A stretch of 64,000 bases of DNA from Streptomyces sp. Ru71 (GTDB taxonomy: Bacteria > Actinomycetota > Actinomycetes > Streptomycetales > Streptomycetaceae): assembly GCF_002920535.1 (NCBI RefSeq), contig NZ_PQSS01000007.1:62001-126000 (forward strand). Reading direction: 5' to 3'. Numbering within the stretch: the first letter of the stretch is position 1; each line of letters starts with the position of its first letter. Below the pieces are notes generated by a model. It searched no databases and had not been told where the DNA came from. It saw only the letters and a program-made list of their open reading frames with translations. A program made the position numbers and the translations under genes. Positions 8,565-18,348 of this stretch are shown here, piece by piece.

Positions 8565-9437
8565 TCACATACGCCTGAGCACCGCCTGCTTGGCCAGCGT
8601 GAACTCCTCCGTCGTCAGCACCCCGTCCCGGTGCAGCTCACCGAGTTCGCGCAGCCGCCGCAGCAGGGTGTCGTGGTCGTCCGCCGCGGTCGCGGCCACG
8701 GCATCCCGCTGCTGCGGCACCGGCAGCGGCACCGGAGCCGCGGGATGCGGCAGCCGCGCCTGCACCGCCGCCGCGACCAGCGCCATCAGCGGGTCCTTCT
8801 TGAACCCCCACAGCTCCACCGCGTTCGGGTCGTACTTCGGCGGCACCTTGGTGGGCGCGTTGCGCACCGTGAAGCGCAGACAGCCGTTCTCCAGCCCCAC
8901 CGCCGGCAGCCACTCCACGGCCTCGATCTCCCCGAGGGCCAGCGTGCGCGTCCCGGCGGCGGCCTTCGCGTCCTCCGTCTTCCAGTTCCACTCCAGGCGG
9001 ACGCACTCCCCGTCGAAGTTCGCCGTGCCGTCCCCGGCGGCCACCGACAGCGGCACGGACGGGCCCGGCAGCAGGTACTCGGTCACCGGCGTGGACGGCA
9101 CCTCGTCCAGCAGCAGCGCGTTGCGCACCTCGTCCGTGAAGTACTCGGCCACGCCGTACCGGTCGGACTCCACCACCAGCTGGTACGGATCGTGCGGCTC
9201 GGTCAGCCGGCCCCCGGTCGCCTGCAGCAGCGGGTCGGCGCCGTCCCGCAGCCGCAGCCTGAGCCGTCCCGCCTTCCTGCCCTGCTCGAACGACACCCCC
9301 GCCAACGCCCCCAGCGGCACCACGAGTTCGCCCAGCTCCCTGCGCAGCAGGCTGACGGACTTGTCCCGCCCGGGCGTCAGCCGCAGGGCGTCCCCGTCGA
9401 ACGCCCACGTACCGTCCTTCTGGATGATTTCCGCCAT
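8565..9437 (-). CDS. DUF4429 and SHOCT domain protein
   Basis: The 290-residue protein looks like two successive DUF4429 modules (about residues 1-125 and 137-225; the first begins IIQKDGTWAFDGD, the second GDGTANFDGECVRLEWNW). A linker rich in Pro and Ala follows, then a C-terminal SHOCT helix (LLRRLRELGELHRDGVLTTEEF). SHOCT tails are short oligomerisation segments. Function is unknown and no membrane helix is evident. It converges on the phosphatase gene with only 27 bp between the stops and diverges from the hexosaminidase gene. Confidence 0.8.
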   Translation of the reverse strand: MAEIIQKDGTWAFDGDALRLTPGRDKSVSLLRRELGELVVPLGALAGVSFEQGRKAGRLRLRLRDGADPLLQATGGRLTEPHDPYQLVVESDRYGVAEYFTDEVRNALLLDEVPSTPVTEYLLPGPSVPLSVAAGDGTANFDGECVRLEWNWKTEDAKAAAGTRTLALGEIEAVEWLPAVGLENGCLRFTVRNAPTKVPPKYDPNAVELWGFKKDPLMALVAAAVQARLPHPAAPVPLPVPQQRDAVAATAADDHDTLLRRLRELGELHRDGVLTTEEFTLAKQAVLRRM

Positions 9438-9467
9438 GCGGGGATTGTTTCACCGGATCTGCGGGAC

Positions 9468-9483
9468 AGTGGTCTCAACCACT
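9468..9483. promoter_or_regulatory. DasR-responsive element (dre)
   Basis: AGTGGTCTCAACCACT matches the dre consensus (A-C/G-TGGTCTAGACCA-C/G-T) except for the central bases. It ends 16 bp before the hexosaminidase GTG. DasR is the GntR-family repressor of GlcNAc and chitin genes in Streptomyces, so repression of the hexosaminidase relieved by glucosamine 6-phosphate is expected. Confidence 0.9.
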
Positions 9484-9499
9484 TTCGAAGGGAGCGCAT

Positions 9500-11122
9500 G
9501 TGACACGGCACCACAGCACGACTCCCCGACACCGCACCCGGGCCACCCGCACGGCCCGCCTTCTGGGCGCTCTGCTGCTGACGGCGGCGGGCGCCCTCAC
9601 CGTCGGCGCGGCGGCCCCGCAGGCACCGGCCGCCAGAGCCACGCCCCTGGACCAGGTCGTCCCGGCGCCCGCGTCGGTCACCGCGAGCGGACAGCCGTAC
9701 CGCATCACCAGCGGCACCTTCCTGCGCGTCGACGACGACCCGGCGGCCGAGCGGGTCGCCGCCTACCTCGCCGACGTCCTGCGGCCCTCCACCGGCTACC
9801 CGCTGCCGATCGTCCACGAGGGCACCAGCGGCATCGTCCTGCACCTCACCCCCGGCCAGTACGGCGCCGAGGGCTACCGGCTGCGCAGCGGGCCCGGTGG
9901 CGTCACCCTCACCGCCGGCACACCGGCCGGCCTCTTCCACGGCGTGCAGACGCTGCGTCAGCTGCTGCCCGCCGCCGTCGAGAAGGACACCGTGCAGCCC
10001 GGCCCCTGGCTGGTCGCCGGCGGCACCGTCACCGACACCCCGCGCTACGGCTACCGCGGCGCCATGCTCGACGTCTCCCGGCACTTCTTCACCGTCGACC
10101 AGGTCAAGCGGTACATCGACGAACTCGCCCTGTACAAGATCAACACCCTGCATCTGCACCTCAGCGACGACCAGGGCTGGCGCATCGCTGTCGACTCCTG
10201 GCCCCGTCTGGCCACCTACGGCGGCTCCACCCAGGTCGGCGGCGGCCCCGGCGGCCACTACACCAAGGCCGACTACCAGGACATCGTCCGCTACGCCGCC
10301 TCCCGCTACCTCCAGGTCGTCCCCGAGATCGACATGCCCGGCCACACCAACGCGGCCCTCGCCTCGTACGCCGAACTGAACTGCGACGGCACCGCGCCCC
10401 CGCTGTACACCGGCACCAGCGTCGGCTTCAGCTCCCTGTGCGTGCCCAAGGACGTCACCTACACCTTCGTCGAGGACGTCATCCGCGAGCTGGCCGCGCT
10501 CACCCCGGGCCGCTACCTCCACATCGGCGGCGACGAGGCGCACTCCACCAGCCACGAGGACTACGTGGCCTTCATGAACCGCGTCCAGCCGATCGTCGCC
10601 GAGTACGGCAAGACCGTCATCGGCTGGCACCAGCTCACCGGCGCCACCCCCGCACCCGGCGCCCTCGCCCAGTACTGGGGCCTGGACTCCACCAGCGCCG
10701 CCGAGAAGGCCCAGGTGGCGCAGGCCGCGCAGAACGGCACCGGGCTGATCCTCTCGCCCGCCGACCGGCTCTACCTCGACATGAAGTACGACAGCAAGAC
10801 CAAGCTCGGCCTGTCCTGGGCCGGCTACGTCGAGGTGAGGAAGTCCTACGACTGGGACCCGGCCGCCTACCTGCCCGGCGCCCCCGCCACGGCCGTCAAG
10901 GGCGTCGAGGCGCCGATGTGGACGGAGACCCTCACCAAGTCCGCCGACATCGAGTACATGGCCTTCCCGCGCGTCGCCGGCGTCGCCGAACTGGGCTGGT
11001 CCCCGCAGGCCACCCACGACTGGGACGCCTACCGGACGCGCCTGGCCGCCCAGGGCCCCCGCTGGGACGCCCTCGGCATCGGCTACTACAAGTCGCCCCA
11101 GGTCCCGTGGCCGGCGTCCTGA
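9500..11122 (+). CDS. Secreted beta-N-acetylhexosaminidase (GH20)
   Basis: The enzyme removes terminal beta-GlcNAc or GalNAc from chitin oligomers and glycans. The 540-residue protein has an Arg-rich signal peptide (residues 1 to about 46, ending APAARA), a GH20b N-terminal domain, then the GH20 barrel with HLHLSDDQGWR and the catalytic pair Asp345-Glu346 in HIGGDEAHST. It is close to the well-studied Streptomyces hexosaminidases. The GTG at 9500 is preceded by AAGGGAG. A DasR box lies directly upstream, linking it to GlcNAc control. Confidence 0.95.
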   Translation: MTRHHSTTPRHRTRATRTARLLGALLLTAAGALTVGAAAPQAPAARATPLDQVVPAPASVTASGQPYRITSGTFLRVDDDPAAERVAAYLADVLRPSTGYPLPIVHEGTSGIVLHLTPGQYGAEGYRLRSGPGGVTLTAGTPAGLFHGVQTLRQLLPAAVEKDTVQPGPWLVAGGTVTDTPRYGYRGAMLDVSRHFFTVDQVKRYIDELALYKINTLHLHLSDDQGWRIAVDSWPRLATYGGSTQVGGGPGGHYTKADYQDIVRYAASRYLQVVPEIDMPGHTNAALASYAELNCDGTAPPLYTGTSVGFSSLCVPKDVTYTFVEDVIRELAALTPGRYLHIGGDEAHSTSHEDYVAFMNRVQPIVAEYGKTVIGWHQLTGATPAPGALAQYWGLDSTSAAEKAQVAQAAQNGTGLILSPADRLYLDMKYDSKTKLGLSWAGYVEVRKSYDWDPAAYLPGAPATAVKGVEAPMWTETLTKSADIEYMAFPRVAGVAELGWSPQATHDWDAYRTRLAAQGPRWDALGIGYYKSPQVPWPAS

Positions 11123-11133
11123 CACAGCCCGAC

Positions 11134-11166
11134 GGGCGCCCCGGTGGACCGTACACCGGGGCGCCC
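11134..11166. terminator. Strong bidirectional hairpin terminator
   Basis: GGGCGCCCCGGTG (11134-11146) and CACCGGGGCGCCC (11154-11166) form a perfect 13-bp stem with a 7-nt loop. It lies between the convergent hexosaminidase and desD stops and probably ends both transcripts. Confidence 0.9.
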
Positions 11167-11183
11167 GCCCGTCCTCGAAGCCG

Positions 11184-12953
11184 TCAGAACCCGGCGATCG
11201 GGTTCTTCAGTGTGCCGACCAGCTGAAGCGCCCCCGAAGGGTCCGCCAGGTCGACCATCTGCCGGTTGTCGCGCAGCTGGAGCCGGTTCAGGCAGGACAG
11301 CGCGAACTCCGGTGCGAACATGTCGTACTGCCGGAACCGGTCGGCCAGCTCCGGATGCGCCTGCTGGTACTCACGGGTGACCTCGGCGACCGTGCGCCAG
11401 AAGCCGTCCTCCGTGAGCACCCCCTCGGCGGCGAGGAGGGCCGCCAGGAAGCGGAAGAAGCAGTCGAAGACGTCCGTGAAGATCGACAGCAGCTTCTTGT
11501 CCTCGGGGACCTCCACCCGGATGCGCGCCACCTCCGGCGGCAGCACCGCGTCCGGGTCCATCACCGCGATCTCCTCGGCGATGTCCTTGTAGATCGCCCG
11601 CTGCACCACACCGTCGCGCAGCACCAGGATCGTGTTCTCCCCGTGCGGCATGAACACCAGGTCGTAGGCGTAGAAACTGTGCAGCAGCGGCGTGTAGTAC
11701 GCCTCCAGATAGCGCCTGAGCCACTCGGCCGGCGCCAGCCCCGACCGCTCGATCAGCGCCGCCGCGAACCCCCGGCCCTCGTGGTCGACGTGCAGCAGCG
11801 AGGCCATCGTCGCCGGCTGCTCACCGTCCTGCAGGGACGGCACCGGGGACTCCCGCCACAGCGCGGCCAGCATCTTGCGGTACGGCGAGTACCGGTCGGT
11901 CGCCTTCTCGTACTCCAGATGCCGGTAGCCCACGGCCGCCCGCTCCCGGATGATCGACAGGCCCGACGCCTTCAGCACCGGGTCGTTCTCGATCAGCTGC
12001 GCCAGCCAGTCGTTGATGGCCGGGGTCGCCTCCATGTACGCGGCCGACAGGCCCCGCATGAAGCCCATGTTGAGCACCGACAGAGCGGTCTTGACGTAGT
12101 GCTTCTGAGGATGCGAGGCGTTGAAGAAGGTCCGTATGGACTGCTGCGCCAGGTACTCGTCGTCGCCCTCGCCCAGACACACCAGGTGCTTGCGGGCGAC
12201 CTCGGCGGCGAAGGTGACGGTGAGCTTGTTCCACCACTGCCACGGGTGGACCGGGATCAGCAGATAGTCGGCGGGATCGAGGCCCTGCCCGGTGAGAGTG
12301 GTGCGGAAACGGTCCAGCGTGGCCTCGCCCAGCTCCTGGCGCAGGAACGACTCGTACTCGATGCCGACGCCCGCCGTGAACGCCGCCCGCGACCGGTGCG
12401 CCGCCAGCCACACCAGCCGCGTCGGGCTCGCCGTCTCCGGGGCGTACGACAGGTACTCGTGGACGCCGAAGCCGAGCCGCCCGTTGTTGGCGACGAAGCA
12501 GGGGTGGCCCTCGGTCATCCCGGTCTCGATCGCCTGGAAGTCGCTGCGCGCCAGCTCGGCGGCGCTCACCCGCGGCTTGGTGAGCTTGTAGCAGGTGCCG
12601 GAGAGCGTGGAGGAGATCTCCTCCAGATACACCGGCAGGATCTCGTCGCTCAGCCCCAGCGACTCCTTCAGCTCGATGAAGAAGTCCAGCGCGGCGAGGG
12701 GCAGTTCACCGCCGTCACGGTGCCGGGTGATCGAGCCGGCGTCCACCTCCCAGTGGTCCAGGGCGCGGCGGACGGCGGTGAAGCGGTACCGGGTCAGCCC
12801 GTCGTCGCTGCGGACGACGTACCCGTCCCCGTCGGGCTCGGGCGTGATCAGGCGCTCGTGCGCGAACTCGGCGAGCGCCTTGCGCACCAGCAGCCGGTTG
12901 GCGGTCTCCCAGCGCTCGGGCGTCAGATGGGCCACGGCGTCGGCGAGGGTCAT
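11184..12953 (-). CDS. desD: Desferrioxamine synthetase DesD (IucA/IucC family)
   Basis: DesD is an NRPS-independent siderophore synthetase. It joins and cyclises N-hydroxy-N-succinyl- or acetyl-cadaverine units into desferrioxamines E and B, using ATP. The 589-residue protein is full length for the family and contains the IucA/IucC motifs PVHPWQWWN, SHPQKHYVKTALSVLNMGF and the acidic ATP-site segment FMPHGENTILV. The C-terminus (VGTLKNPIAGF) is typical. Its ATG overlaps the desC stop by 4 nt (ATGA), so the genes are translationally coupled. It is the last gene of the des operon. Confidence 0.97.
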   Translation of the reverse strand: MTLADAVAHLTPERWETANRLLVRKALAEFAHERLITPEPDGDGYVVRSDDGLTRYRFTAVRRALDHWEVDAGSITRHRDGGELPLAALDFFIELKESLGLSDEILPVYLEEISSTLSGTCYKLTKPRVSAAELARSDFQAIETGMTEGHPCFVANNGRLGFGVHEYLSYAPETASPTRLVWLAAHRSRAAFTAGVGIEYESFLRQELGEATLDRFRTTLTGQGLDPADYLLIPVHPWQWWNKLTVTFAAEVARKHLVCLGEGDDEYLAQQSIRTFFNASHPQKHYVKTALSVLNMGFMRGLSAAYMEATPAINDWLAQLIENDPVLKASGLSIIRERAAVGYRHLEYEKATDRYSPYRKMLAALWRESPVPSLQDGEQPATMASLLHVDHEGRGFAAALIERSGLAPAEWLRRYLEAYYTPLLHSFYAYDLVFMPHGENTILVLRDGVVQRAIYKDIAEEIAVMDPDAVLPPEVARIRVEVPEDKKLLSIFTDVFDCFFRFLAALLAAEGVLTEDGFWRTVAEVTREYQQAHPELADRFRQYDMFAPEFALSCLNRLQLRDNRQMVDLADPSGALQLVGTLKNPIAGF

Positions 12954-13474
12954 GCGGCCACCGCCTTCTCGAACTGCTCCCGCGTGCAGAAGCTGAGCAG
13001 CGCCCGCTTCTCCGGCTTGTCGATCTCCCGCTCCGGGACGAAGCCCACGGCCGCGTTCAGCGCGTGCACGGCGGTGTTGCGCACATCCGGCTCGACGACT
13101 ACGCGCCGGGTCGCGGGGTCCTCGAAGAGGTGGGCCATGATCGCGGTGATGACGGCCCGGGTGAACCCGTGCACCGGTGTGTCGGTCGGCGGCGTGAGGA
13201 AGTGCATGCCCACGTCCCCCGGCTGCGCCTCGTACAGCCCGACCAGCTCCCGCCGGGCGGGGTCGTACTTCTCCATCAGGAAGACGGGCACACCGTCCCG
13301 CAGCCCGAGCAGCGCGTGATGGTGCTCGTCGGCGGCGATCTCCATATAGGCCCGCTCGACGTCCTGGAGTTTCGCTTCCTGCATCATCCAGAAGGCCGCC
13401 TTGGGGTGCGTGACCCAGGAGTGCAGCAGCTCGGCGTCCTTCAGCGGGTCGAGGGGGCGGAACGTGAAGGTCAT
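12950..13474 (-). CDS. desC: DesC acyl-CoA:hydroxycadaverine acyltransferase
   Basis: DesC transfers succinyl or acetyl from CoA to N-hydroxycadaverine. The 174-residue protein is a GNAT-fold enzyme of the siderophore acetyltransferase (IucB-like) type, with the substrate-side [15 protein letters not shown] segment at residues 19-33 and [11 protein letters not shown] near the end. Its ATG overlaps the desB stop and its stop overlaps the desD start, both as ATGA. Confidence 0.95.
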   Translation of the reverse strand: MTFTFRPLDPLKDAELLHSWVTHPKAAFWMMQEAKLQDVERAYMEIAADEHHHALLGLRDGVPVFLMEKYDPARRELVGLYEAQPGDVGMHFLTPPTDTPVHGFTRAVITAIMAHLFEDPATRRVVVEPDVRNTAVHALNAAVGFVPEREIDKPEKRALLSFCTREQFEKAVAA

Positions 13475-14745
13475 GCGGCGAACTCCTGGAAGGCGATGGT
13501 CTTCTCCACCGGGTAGTACTCGGTGCCGAGCAGCTCCCGGATGATGTAGCTGTTGCGGTAGGCGCCCATGCCCAGGTCGGGGCTGGTGATGCTGTGGGTG
13601 TGCACGCCGGCGTTCTGCAGGAAGACGCCTCGGCCGGTGACGTCGACGGCGTAGTTGCGGGCGACGTCGAAGCAGCCCTGGGAGTCGTAGACCAGCCGGT
13701 CGCGGATGGGCTTGAGGAACTCGGGCTCGACGTACTTGTAGCCGGTGGCGAGGATCAGGCCCTCGGAGGCGATCTCGAAGTCCTTGCCCTGCTCCTCCTG
13801 GCGGAAGGTGAGGGTGTAGGTGCCGTTGTCGTAACTCGCCCGAGTCAGGGCCGAGTTGGTGAGCAGCCGGGTCGGTACCGGGCCGGCCAGGTTCTTCTGG
13901 TAGAGCAGGTCGAAGATCTCGTTGATCAGGTCGCCGTCGATGCCCTTGTACAGGCCCTTCTGCTCGGCGGTGAGCCGGTGGCGGGTGGCCTCGGGCAGGG
14001 CGTGGTAGTAGTCGACGTACTCCGGGCTGGTCATCTCCAGCGTGAGCTTGGTGTACTCAAGCGGGAAGAAGCGCGGGGAGCGGGTGACCCAGTTCAGCCG
14101 GTAGCCGTGGACGTCGATCTCGCCGAGCAGGTCGTGGTAGATCTCGGCGGCGGACTGCCCGGAGCCGACCAGGGTGATCGACTCCTTGCGCTGGAGTTCG
14201 GCTCTGTGCTGCACATAGCGGGAGTTGTGGATGAAGTCGCCGCCCAGCCCCCGGCACGCCTCGGGGATGTACGGCGGGGTGCCGGTGCCGAGGACCAGGT
14301 GGCGGGCGCGGAACGTGTCACCGGTGTGGGTGTGGACGACGTAGAGCTCGTCCTCGTACGTCACCTCGGTGACCGTCGTGCCGAACCGGACGCTGCTCAG
14401 CTTGTTCGCGGCCCAGCGGCAGTAGGCGTCGTACTCGACACGCAGGGGGTAGAAGTTCTCCCGGATGTAGAAGGAGTACAGCCGGCCCTGCTCCTTGAGG
14501 TAGTTCAGGAAGGAGTACGGGGAGGTCGGGTCGGCCAGGGTGACCAGGTCCGACATGAACGGCGTCTGGAGGTGGGCGCCGTCCAGGAACATGCCCGCGT
14601 GCCACTCGAAGTCCGGCTTGGACTCCAGGAAGAGCCCGTCCAGCTCGGCGATGGGCTCGGTCAGGCAGGCCAGGCCGAGGTTGAAGGGGCCGAGCCCGAT
14701 GCCCACGAAGTCGTACGTGCGGCGGGATTCAGCAAGCGCGGTCAA
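13471..14745 (-). CDS. desB: DesB cadaverine N-monooxygenase
   Basis: DesB is a flavin-dependent N-hydroxylase (lysine/ornithine monooxygenase family) that converts cadaverine to N-hydroxycadaverine with FAD, NADPH and O2. The 424-residue protein shows the FAD motif GIGLGPFNL (residues 15-23), the NADPH motif VGSGQSAAE near 190, and a C-terminal LATGYKY motif. It begins with a TTG start at 14745, supported by GGGAGAG just upstream, and overlaps the end of desA by 17 nt. Confidence 0.95.
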   Translation of the reverse strand: MTALAESRRTYDFVGIGLGPFNLGLACLTEPIAELDGLFLESKPDFEWHAGMFLDGAHLQTPFMSDLVTLADPTSPYSFLNYLKEQGRLYSFYIRENFYPLRVEYDAYCRWAANKLSSVRFGTTVTEVTYEDELYVVHTHTGDTFRARHLVLGTGTPPYIPEACRGLGGDFIHNSRYVQHRAELQRKESITLVGSGQSAAEIYHDLLGEIDVHGYRLNWVTRSPRFFPLEYTKLTLEMTSPEYVDYYHALPEATRHRLTAEQKGLYKGIDGDLINEIFDLLYQKNLAGPVPTRLLTNSALTRASYDNGTYTLTFRQEEQGKDFEIASEGLILATGYKYVEPEFLKPIRDRLVYDSQGCFDVARNYAVDVTGRGVFLQNAGVHTHSITSPDLGMGAYRNSYIIRELLGTEYYPVEKTIAFQEFAA

Positions 14746-16171
14746 GGGACTCTCCCAGGTACTGCTCGGCGTGGCCGGCGATCAGGTCGAGGACGGCGGC
14801 GATGTCGCGGGCCGTGGTCTCGGGGTTGAGCAGGGTGAACTTCAGGTAGTGGCGGCCCGCGACCTTGGTTCCCGCGACGATGGCGTCACCGGAGGCGAAC
14901 AGGGCCTTGCGGGCGTGGAGGTTGGCGCGGTCGATCTCGGCGGGGTCGGTGACGGCGGCCGGGATGTAGCGGAAGACCAGGGTGGACAGGGCCGGTTCGA
15001 CGACGACGTCGTAGCGCGGGTCGCCGGCCAGCAGCCGGAACCCCTCCTGCGCCAGGTCGCACACCTCGTCGAAGAGCTTCCCCACGCCGTCGGCGCCCAT
15101 CACACGCAGCGTCAGCCACAGCTTCAGCGCGTCGAAGCGGCGGGTGGTCTGCAGGGACTTGTCGACCTGGTTGGGGATGCGCTCGGCGACCATGCGGCGC
15201 GGGTTGAGGTAGTCGGCGTGGTAGGTGGCGTGCCGCAGGGTGGAGGCGTCGCGGACCAGGACGGCGGAGGAACTCACCGGCTGGAAGAAGGACTTGTGGT
15301 AGTCGACGGTGACCGAGTCGGCGCGCTCGATGCCGGTGAGCAGCGCGCGCCGGGTGGGGGAGACCAGCAGTCCGCAGCCGTAGGCGGCGTCGACGTGCAT
15401 CCAGGTGCCGTACTGGGCGGCGAGTTCGGCGATCTCGGGCAGCGGGTCGATGGAGCCGAAGTCGGTGGTGCCGGCGGTGGCGACGACGGCCATCGGCACC
15501 AGGCCGTCCTCGCGGCAGCGCTGGAGTTCGCGGGCGAGGGCGACGGTCCGCATCCGCTTGTCGTGGTCGACGGGGATGCCGAGGACGGCGTCCGGGCCGA
15601 GGCCGAGGAGTTTGGCGGACTTCTTCACGCTGAAGTGGCTGACCTCGGAGGCGAAGATCCGCAGCCGGTCGGGGGAGTCCGTCTTCGCCTCCTCCCGGGC
15701 CAGCAGCAGCGCCTGGAGGTTGGACTGGCTGCCGCCGGAGGTGAACACGCCGTCGGCGGCCGGTCCGAGGCCGATGCGCTCGGCGGTCCAGTCGATGATC
15801 CGGCGTTCGATGAGGGTGCCGCCGGCGGACTGGTCCCAGGTGTCGAGGGAGGAGTTGACGGCGGACAGGACGGCCTCGCCGAGCACGGCCGGGATGACGA
15901 CCGGGCAGTTGAGGTGGGCGAGGTAGCGGGGGTGGTGGAAGTAGACGGCGTCACGGAGGTAGACCTCCTCCAGCTCGTCCAGGGCGGCGGTGGTGTCGAG
16001 CAGTGGCTCGTCCAGGTCGATGCCCTCGATGCGGGGGGCGAGGTCGTCCACGGTGACGCCGGTGAACGGACGGTCGGTGGTGGCGAGTTTGGCGGCCACC
16101 CGCTCGACTCCTTCGGTCACGGAGCGGCGGTAGTGCTCCGCGGTGAGGTCATTGAGCAGGTGCGAGCGCAT
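14729..16171 (-). CDS. desA: DesA lysine decarboxylase (PLP)
   Basis: DesA makes cadaverine from L-lysine, the first step of desferrioxamine synthesis. The 480-residue protein belongs to the group II PLP decarboxylases. [10 protein letters not shown] contains the PLP lysine (Lys293), and [10 protein letters not shown] holds the Asp that contacts the pyridine nitrogen. The ATG at 16171 has GGAGG 8 nt upstream. An iron box lies 45 bp upstream, so the desABCD transcript should be repressed by iron-bound DmdR1. Confidence 0.97.
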   Translation of the reverse strand: MRSHLLNDLTAEHYRRSVTEGVERVAAKLATTDRPFTGVTVDDLAPRIEGIDLDEPLLDTTAALDELEEVYLRDAVYFHHPRYLAHLNCPVVIPAVLGEAVLSAVNSSLDTWDQSAGGTLIERRIIDWTAERIGLGPAADGVFTSGGSQSNLQALLLAREEAKTDSPDRLRIFASEVSHFSVKKSAKLLGLGPDAVLGIPVDHDKRMRTVALARELQRCREDGLVPMAVVATAGTTDFGSIDPLPEIAELAAQYGTWMHVDAAYGCGLLVSPTRRALLTGIERADSVTVDYHKSFFQPVSSSAVLVRDASTLRHATYHADYLNPRRMVAERIPNQVDKSLQTTRRFDALKLWLTLRVMGADGVGKLFDEVCDLAQEGFRLLAGDPRYDVVVEPALSTLVFRYIPAAVTDPAEIDRANLHARKALFASGDAIVAGTKVAGRHYLKFTLLNPETTARDIAAVLDLIAGHAEQYLGESLDRAC

Positions 16172-16215
16172 GTGGGGGTCCTCCGGTGGGGACAGTCCGT
16201 GCGGGGGGTAGAAGC

Positions 16216-16234
16216 TTAGGTTAGCCTAACCTAA
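16216..16234. promoter_or_regulatory. Iron box (DmdR1/DtxR operator) before desA
   Basis: TTAGGTTAGCCTAACCTAA is a perfect 19-bp palindrome matching the DtxR/DmdR iron-box consensus; the symmetry extends one more base each side (16215-16235). It is placed between desF and desA at the desABCD promoter. Confidence 0.95.
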
Positions 16235-16285
16235 GTTGATCAACGTGGGACATGCCTCTGCCGTGACCGGTGTCACGTCAAGGGG

Positions 16286-17140
16286 TTACTCCGCCGCGCG
16301 GAGCTGTTCCTCGGTCATGCCCTGCCGCCAGTACCCGACGAACGTCACCCGCCGCCGGTCGACGCCGCGTTCGCCGACGAAGTGCCGGCGCAGCTCCTTC
16401 ACCCGTCCGGACTCACCGGCGATCCACACGTACGGCCGCGTGGAGGAGGGCAGGGGAGTGGCCCGTACGGCGTCGACGGCCGTGGGGGACCCGTCGTGCC
16501 GTACGAGCCACGTGATCTCCGCGTCCGCCTCCGTGACCACGTCCTGGATGTCACCGGCGTGCGGCACCTCCAGCCAGGCACGCACACGGGCGCCGGCCGG
16601 CAGGGATTCGAGGATGGCCGTCGCCGCAGGGACGGCGGTCTCGTCGCCCCACATCAGGATGAGGCCGGTGTCCTCGGGCGGCCGGAAGCGGATGGCGCGG
16701 TTGTCGGCGATCGCCGGGCCGAGCAGCAGCACCCGGTCGCCGGGCACGGCCCGCGCCGCCCAGCGGGACGCCGGGCCGGCGGGGGTGGCCGCGCCGGGCT
16801 CGACGCCGTGCAGCGCGAAGTCGATGTCGATCTCGGTGGTCCGGCCCCAGGCGTCCTGGCGCAGGGAGCGCAGGGTGTACGACCGCATCACGGCCCGTAC
16901 GTCGTCGGGGAGTTCCCGCCAGCCCTGCCACCAGCCGTCGCCCAGCTCGATCGGCACGACGGGTTCCGGCTGCCCCGGGTGCGGCAGGAACAACGACAGC
17001 GACTGGTCACGCCCGAGGGACTGGAAGGCGTCGAGGTCGGCCCCCGCGAAGGAGACCCGGACCAGAGACGGCCCGAGCCGCCTCGTCCGTACGACCTGAA
17101 GGGAGAAGAAACGGAACGGGGCGGCTACGGCCGTCGTCAT
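16286..17140 (-). CDS. desF: Siderophore-interacting protein DesF (ferric-siderophore reductase type)
   Basis: The 284-residue protein belongs to the siderophore-interacting (ViuB/SIP) family, FAD-dependent enzymes that reduce ferric siderophores to release iron in the cytoplasm. An FAD domain carries RSYTLRSL (near residue 80), and the C-terminal NAD(P)H-binding domain carries LMWGDETAVPA and PYVWIAGESG. The ATG at 17140 with AGGAG six bases upstream is chosen over an open frame extending to 17224, which would overlap the end of desE. It lies between desE and desABCD, fitting release of iron from ferrioxamines. Confidence 0.9.
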   Translation of the reverse strand: MTTAVAAPFRFFSLQVVRTRRLGPSLVRVSFAGADLDAFQSLGRDQSLSLFLPHPGQPEPVVPIELGDGWWQGWRELPDDVRAVMRSYTLRSLRQDAWGRTTEIDIDFALHGVEPGAATPAGPASRWAARAVPGDRVLLLGPAIADNRAIRFRPPEDTGLILMWGDETAVPAATAILESLPAGARVRAWLEVPHAGDIQDVVTEADAEITWLVRHDGSPTAVDAVRATPLPSSTRPYVWIAGESGRVKELRRHFVGERGVDRRRVTFVGYWRQGMTEEQLRAAE

Positions 17141-17177
17141 CGGTACTCCTGAGAGGGGTTCAGGAACGGGACGGGGA

Positions 17178-18227
17178 TCAGCTGACCTTCTTGGCCTTCT
17201 CGATGGCCTCGGCCAGCTGCTCAAGCAGGGGCGCGCACTTGTCGTAGGAGAGGATCGGCTCGGGATTGCGGGAGATGACCTGTCCGGCCTTCACCGCGGG
17301 GAGCTTCTTCCAGGTCGCCTCGGAGATGTCCGCCGGCTGGATCGCCGAGGTGCGGTTGTCCATCATGATGATGTCCGCCGGGTACTTGTCGACGTTCTCC
17401 CAGCTCAGCGACTCGAACCAGCCGCCGCCCTGCTTCTTGGCGCTCTCCGGCGGCTCGACGAAGTTCACGCCGAGGGCCTTGAAGTACTCCAGGTCGATGG
17501 AGAGGTTGGTGCCGGAGACGTAGAACAGGTCCTGGCTCGCGGAGCCGGCCAGCACCTTGATGTCCGGCTTGGCCTTGGCCGCCGCGCGCAGCCGGGCCGC
17601 CGCGTCCTCGAACCGCTTCTTGGCCCGCGTGACCTTGGCGGCGCTCACGTCCCCGCCGAGGGACCTGGCCAGCTCCAGCATCCGCGCGAGCGGCTCGGTC
17701 AGCTGACGGTCGTAGACGGAGATGCCGACGCTCGGGGCGCCGACGGCCTCGATCTTCTTCTTCGACTCCTCCGGGACGTACCAGAGGGTGCCGACGTTGT
17801 CGAACATCGTGGAGACGAGCAGGTCCGGCTGGAGCGCCGCGTACTTCTCGATGTTGAACTGGCCCCACTCGTTGCCGAGGACCGTCACCTTGTTCACGTC
17901 CAGGTCGCCGGCCTGCACGTCGGCCTTGCCGTCCTTGGTCTTGGTGGGGCCGAAGACGCCCTTCACCTCGACGCCGTAGTCGTGCAGCGCGGCGGCGACG
18001 CCGGTGAACGCGACGATGCTCGACGGCACCTTGTCGGCCTTCGCGCTCTGGGCGCGGTCGTCCTTGAAGGTCCAGGGACCGGACTTGGCGGCGGCGGTCC
18101 CGTTGCCCGAGTCCCCGGCTTTCGCGTCGTCGTCACCGCAGGCCGCGAGTACGGCACCGAGGCCGATGACGCCGCCCGCGGCCAGGATGCCGCGGCGGGT
18201 GAGATGGGTGGCACGGGCGTTGGACAT
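17178..18227 (-). CDS. desE: DesE ferrioxamine-binding lipoprotein
   Basis: DesE is the substrate-binding lipoprotein of an ABC importer for ferrioxamines. The 349-residue protein starts with a twin-arginine-containing signal (THLTRRGILAAGG) and a lipobox (AVLAAC, Cys30), followed by a flexible linker. A periplasmic-binding fold of the FepB/FhuD type follows (PSSIVAFTGVAAALHDYG, LSWENVDKYPADIIMMDNR). No permease or ATPase for it lies in this window. An iron box sits about 50 bp upstream of the start. Confidence 0.95.
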   Translation of the reverse strand: MSNARATHLTRRGILAAGGVIGLGAVLAACGDDDAKAGDSGNGTAAAKSGPWTFKDDRAQSAKADKVPSSIVAFTGVAAALHDYGVEVKGVFGPTKTKDGKADVQAGDLDVNKVTVLGNEWGQFNIEKYAALQPDLLVSTMFDNVGTLWYVPEESKKKIEAVGAPSVGISVYDRQLTEPLARMLELARSLGGDVSAAKVTRAKKRFEDAAARLRAAAKAKPDIKVLAGSASQDLFYVSGTNLSIDLEYFKALGVNFVEPPESAKKQGGGWFESLSWENVDKYPADIIMMDNRTSAIQPADISEATWKKLPAVKAGQVISRNPEPILSYDKCAPLLEQLAEAIEKAKKVS

Positions 18228-18278
18228 GGGTATGACTGCTTTCGAACGGGGCGAAGCGCCCGCCGGACAGGTTCGAAG

Positions 18279-18297
18279 GTAGGTTAGCCTAACCTCA
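18279..18297. promoter_or_regulatory. Iron box before desE
   Basis: GTAGGTTAGCCTAACCTCA matches the iron-box consensus at all core positions (AGGTTAGCCTAACCT is a perfect palindrome), with changes only at the outermost bases. It should give iron repression of desE by DmdR1. Confidence 0.92.
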
Positions 18298-18348
18298 GTT
18301 CCTGTCCAGAGGGCGCCCCGGCGCGCTCAGCCCGTCAGACCCGGCTCC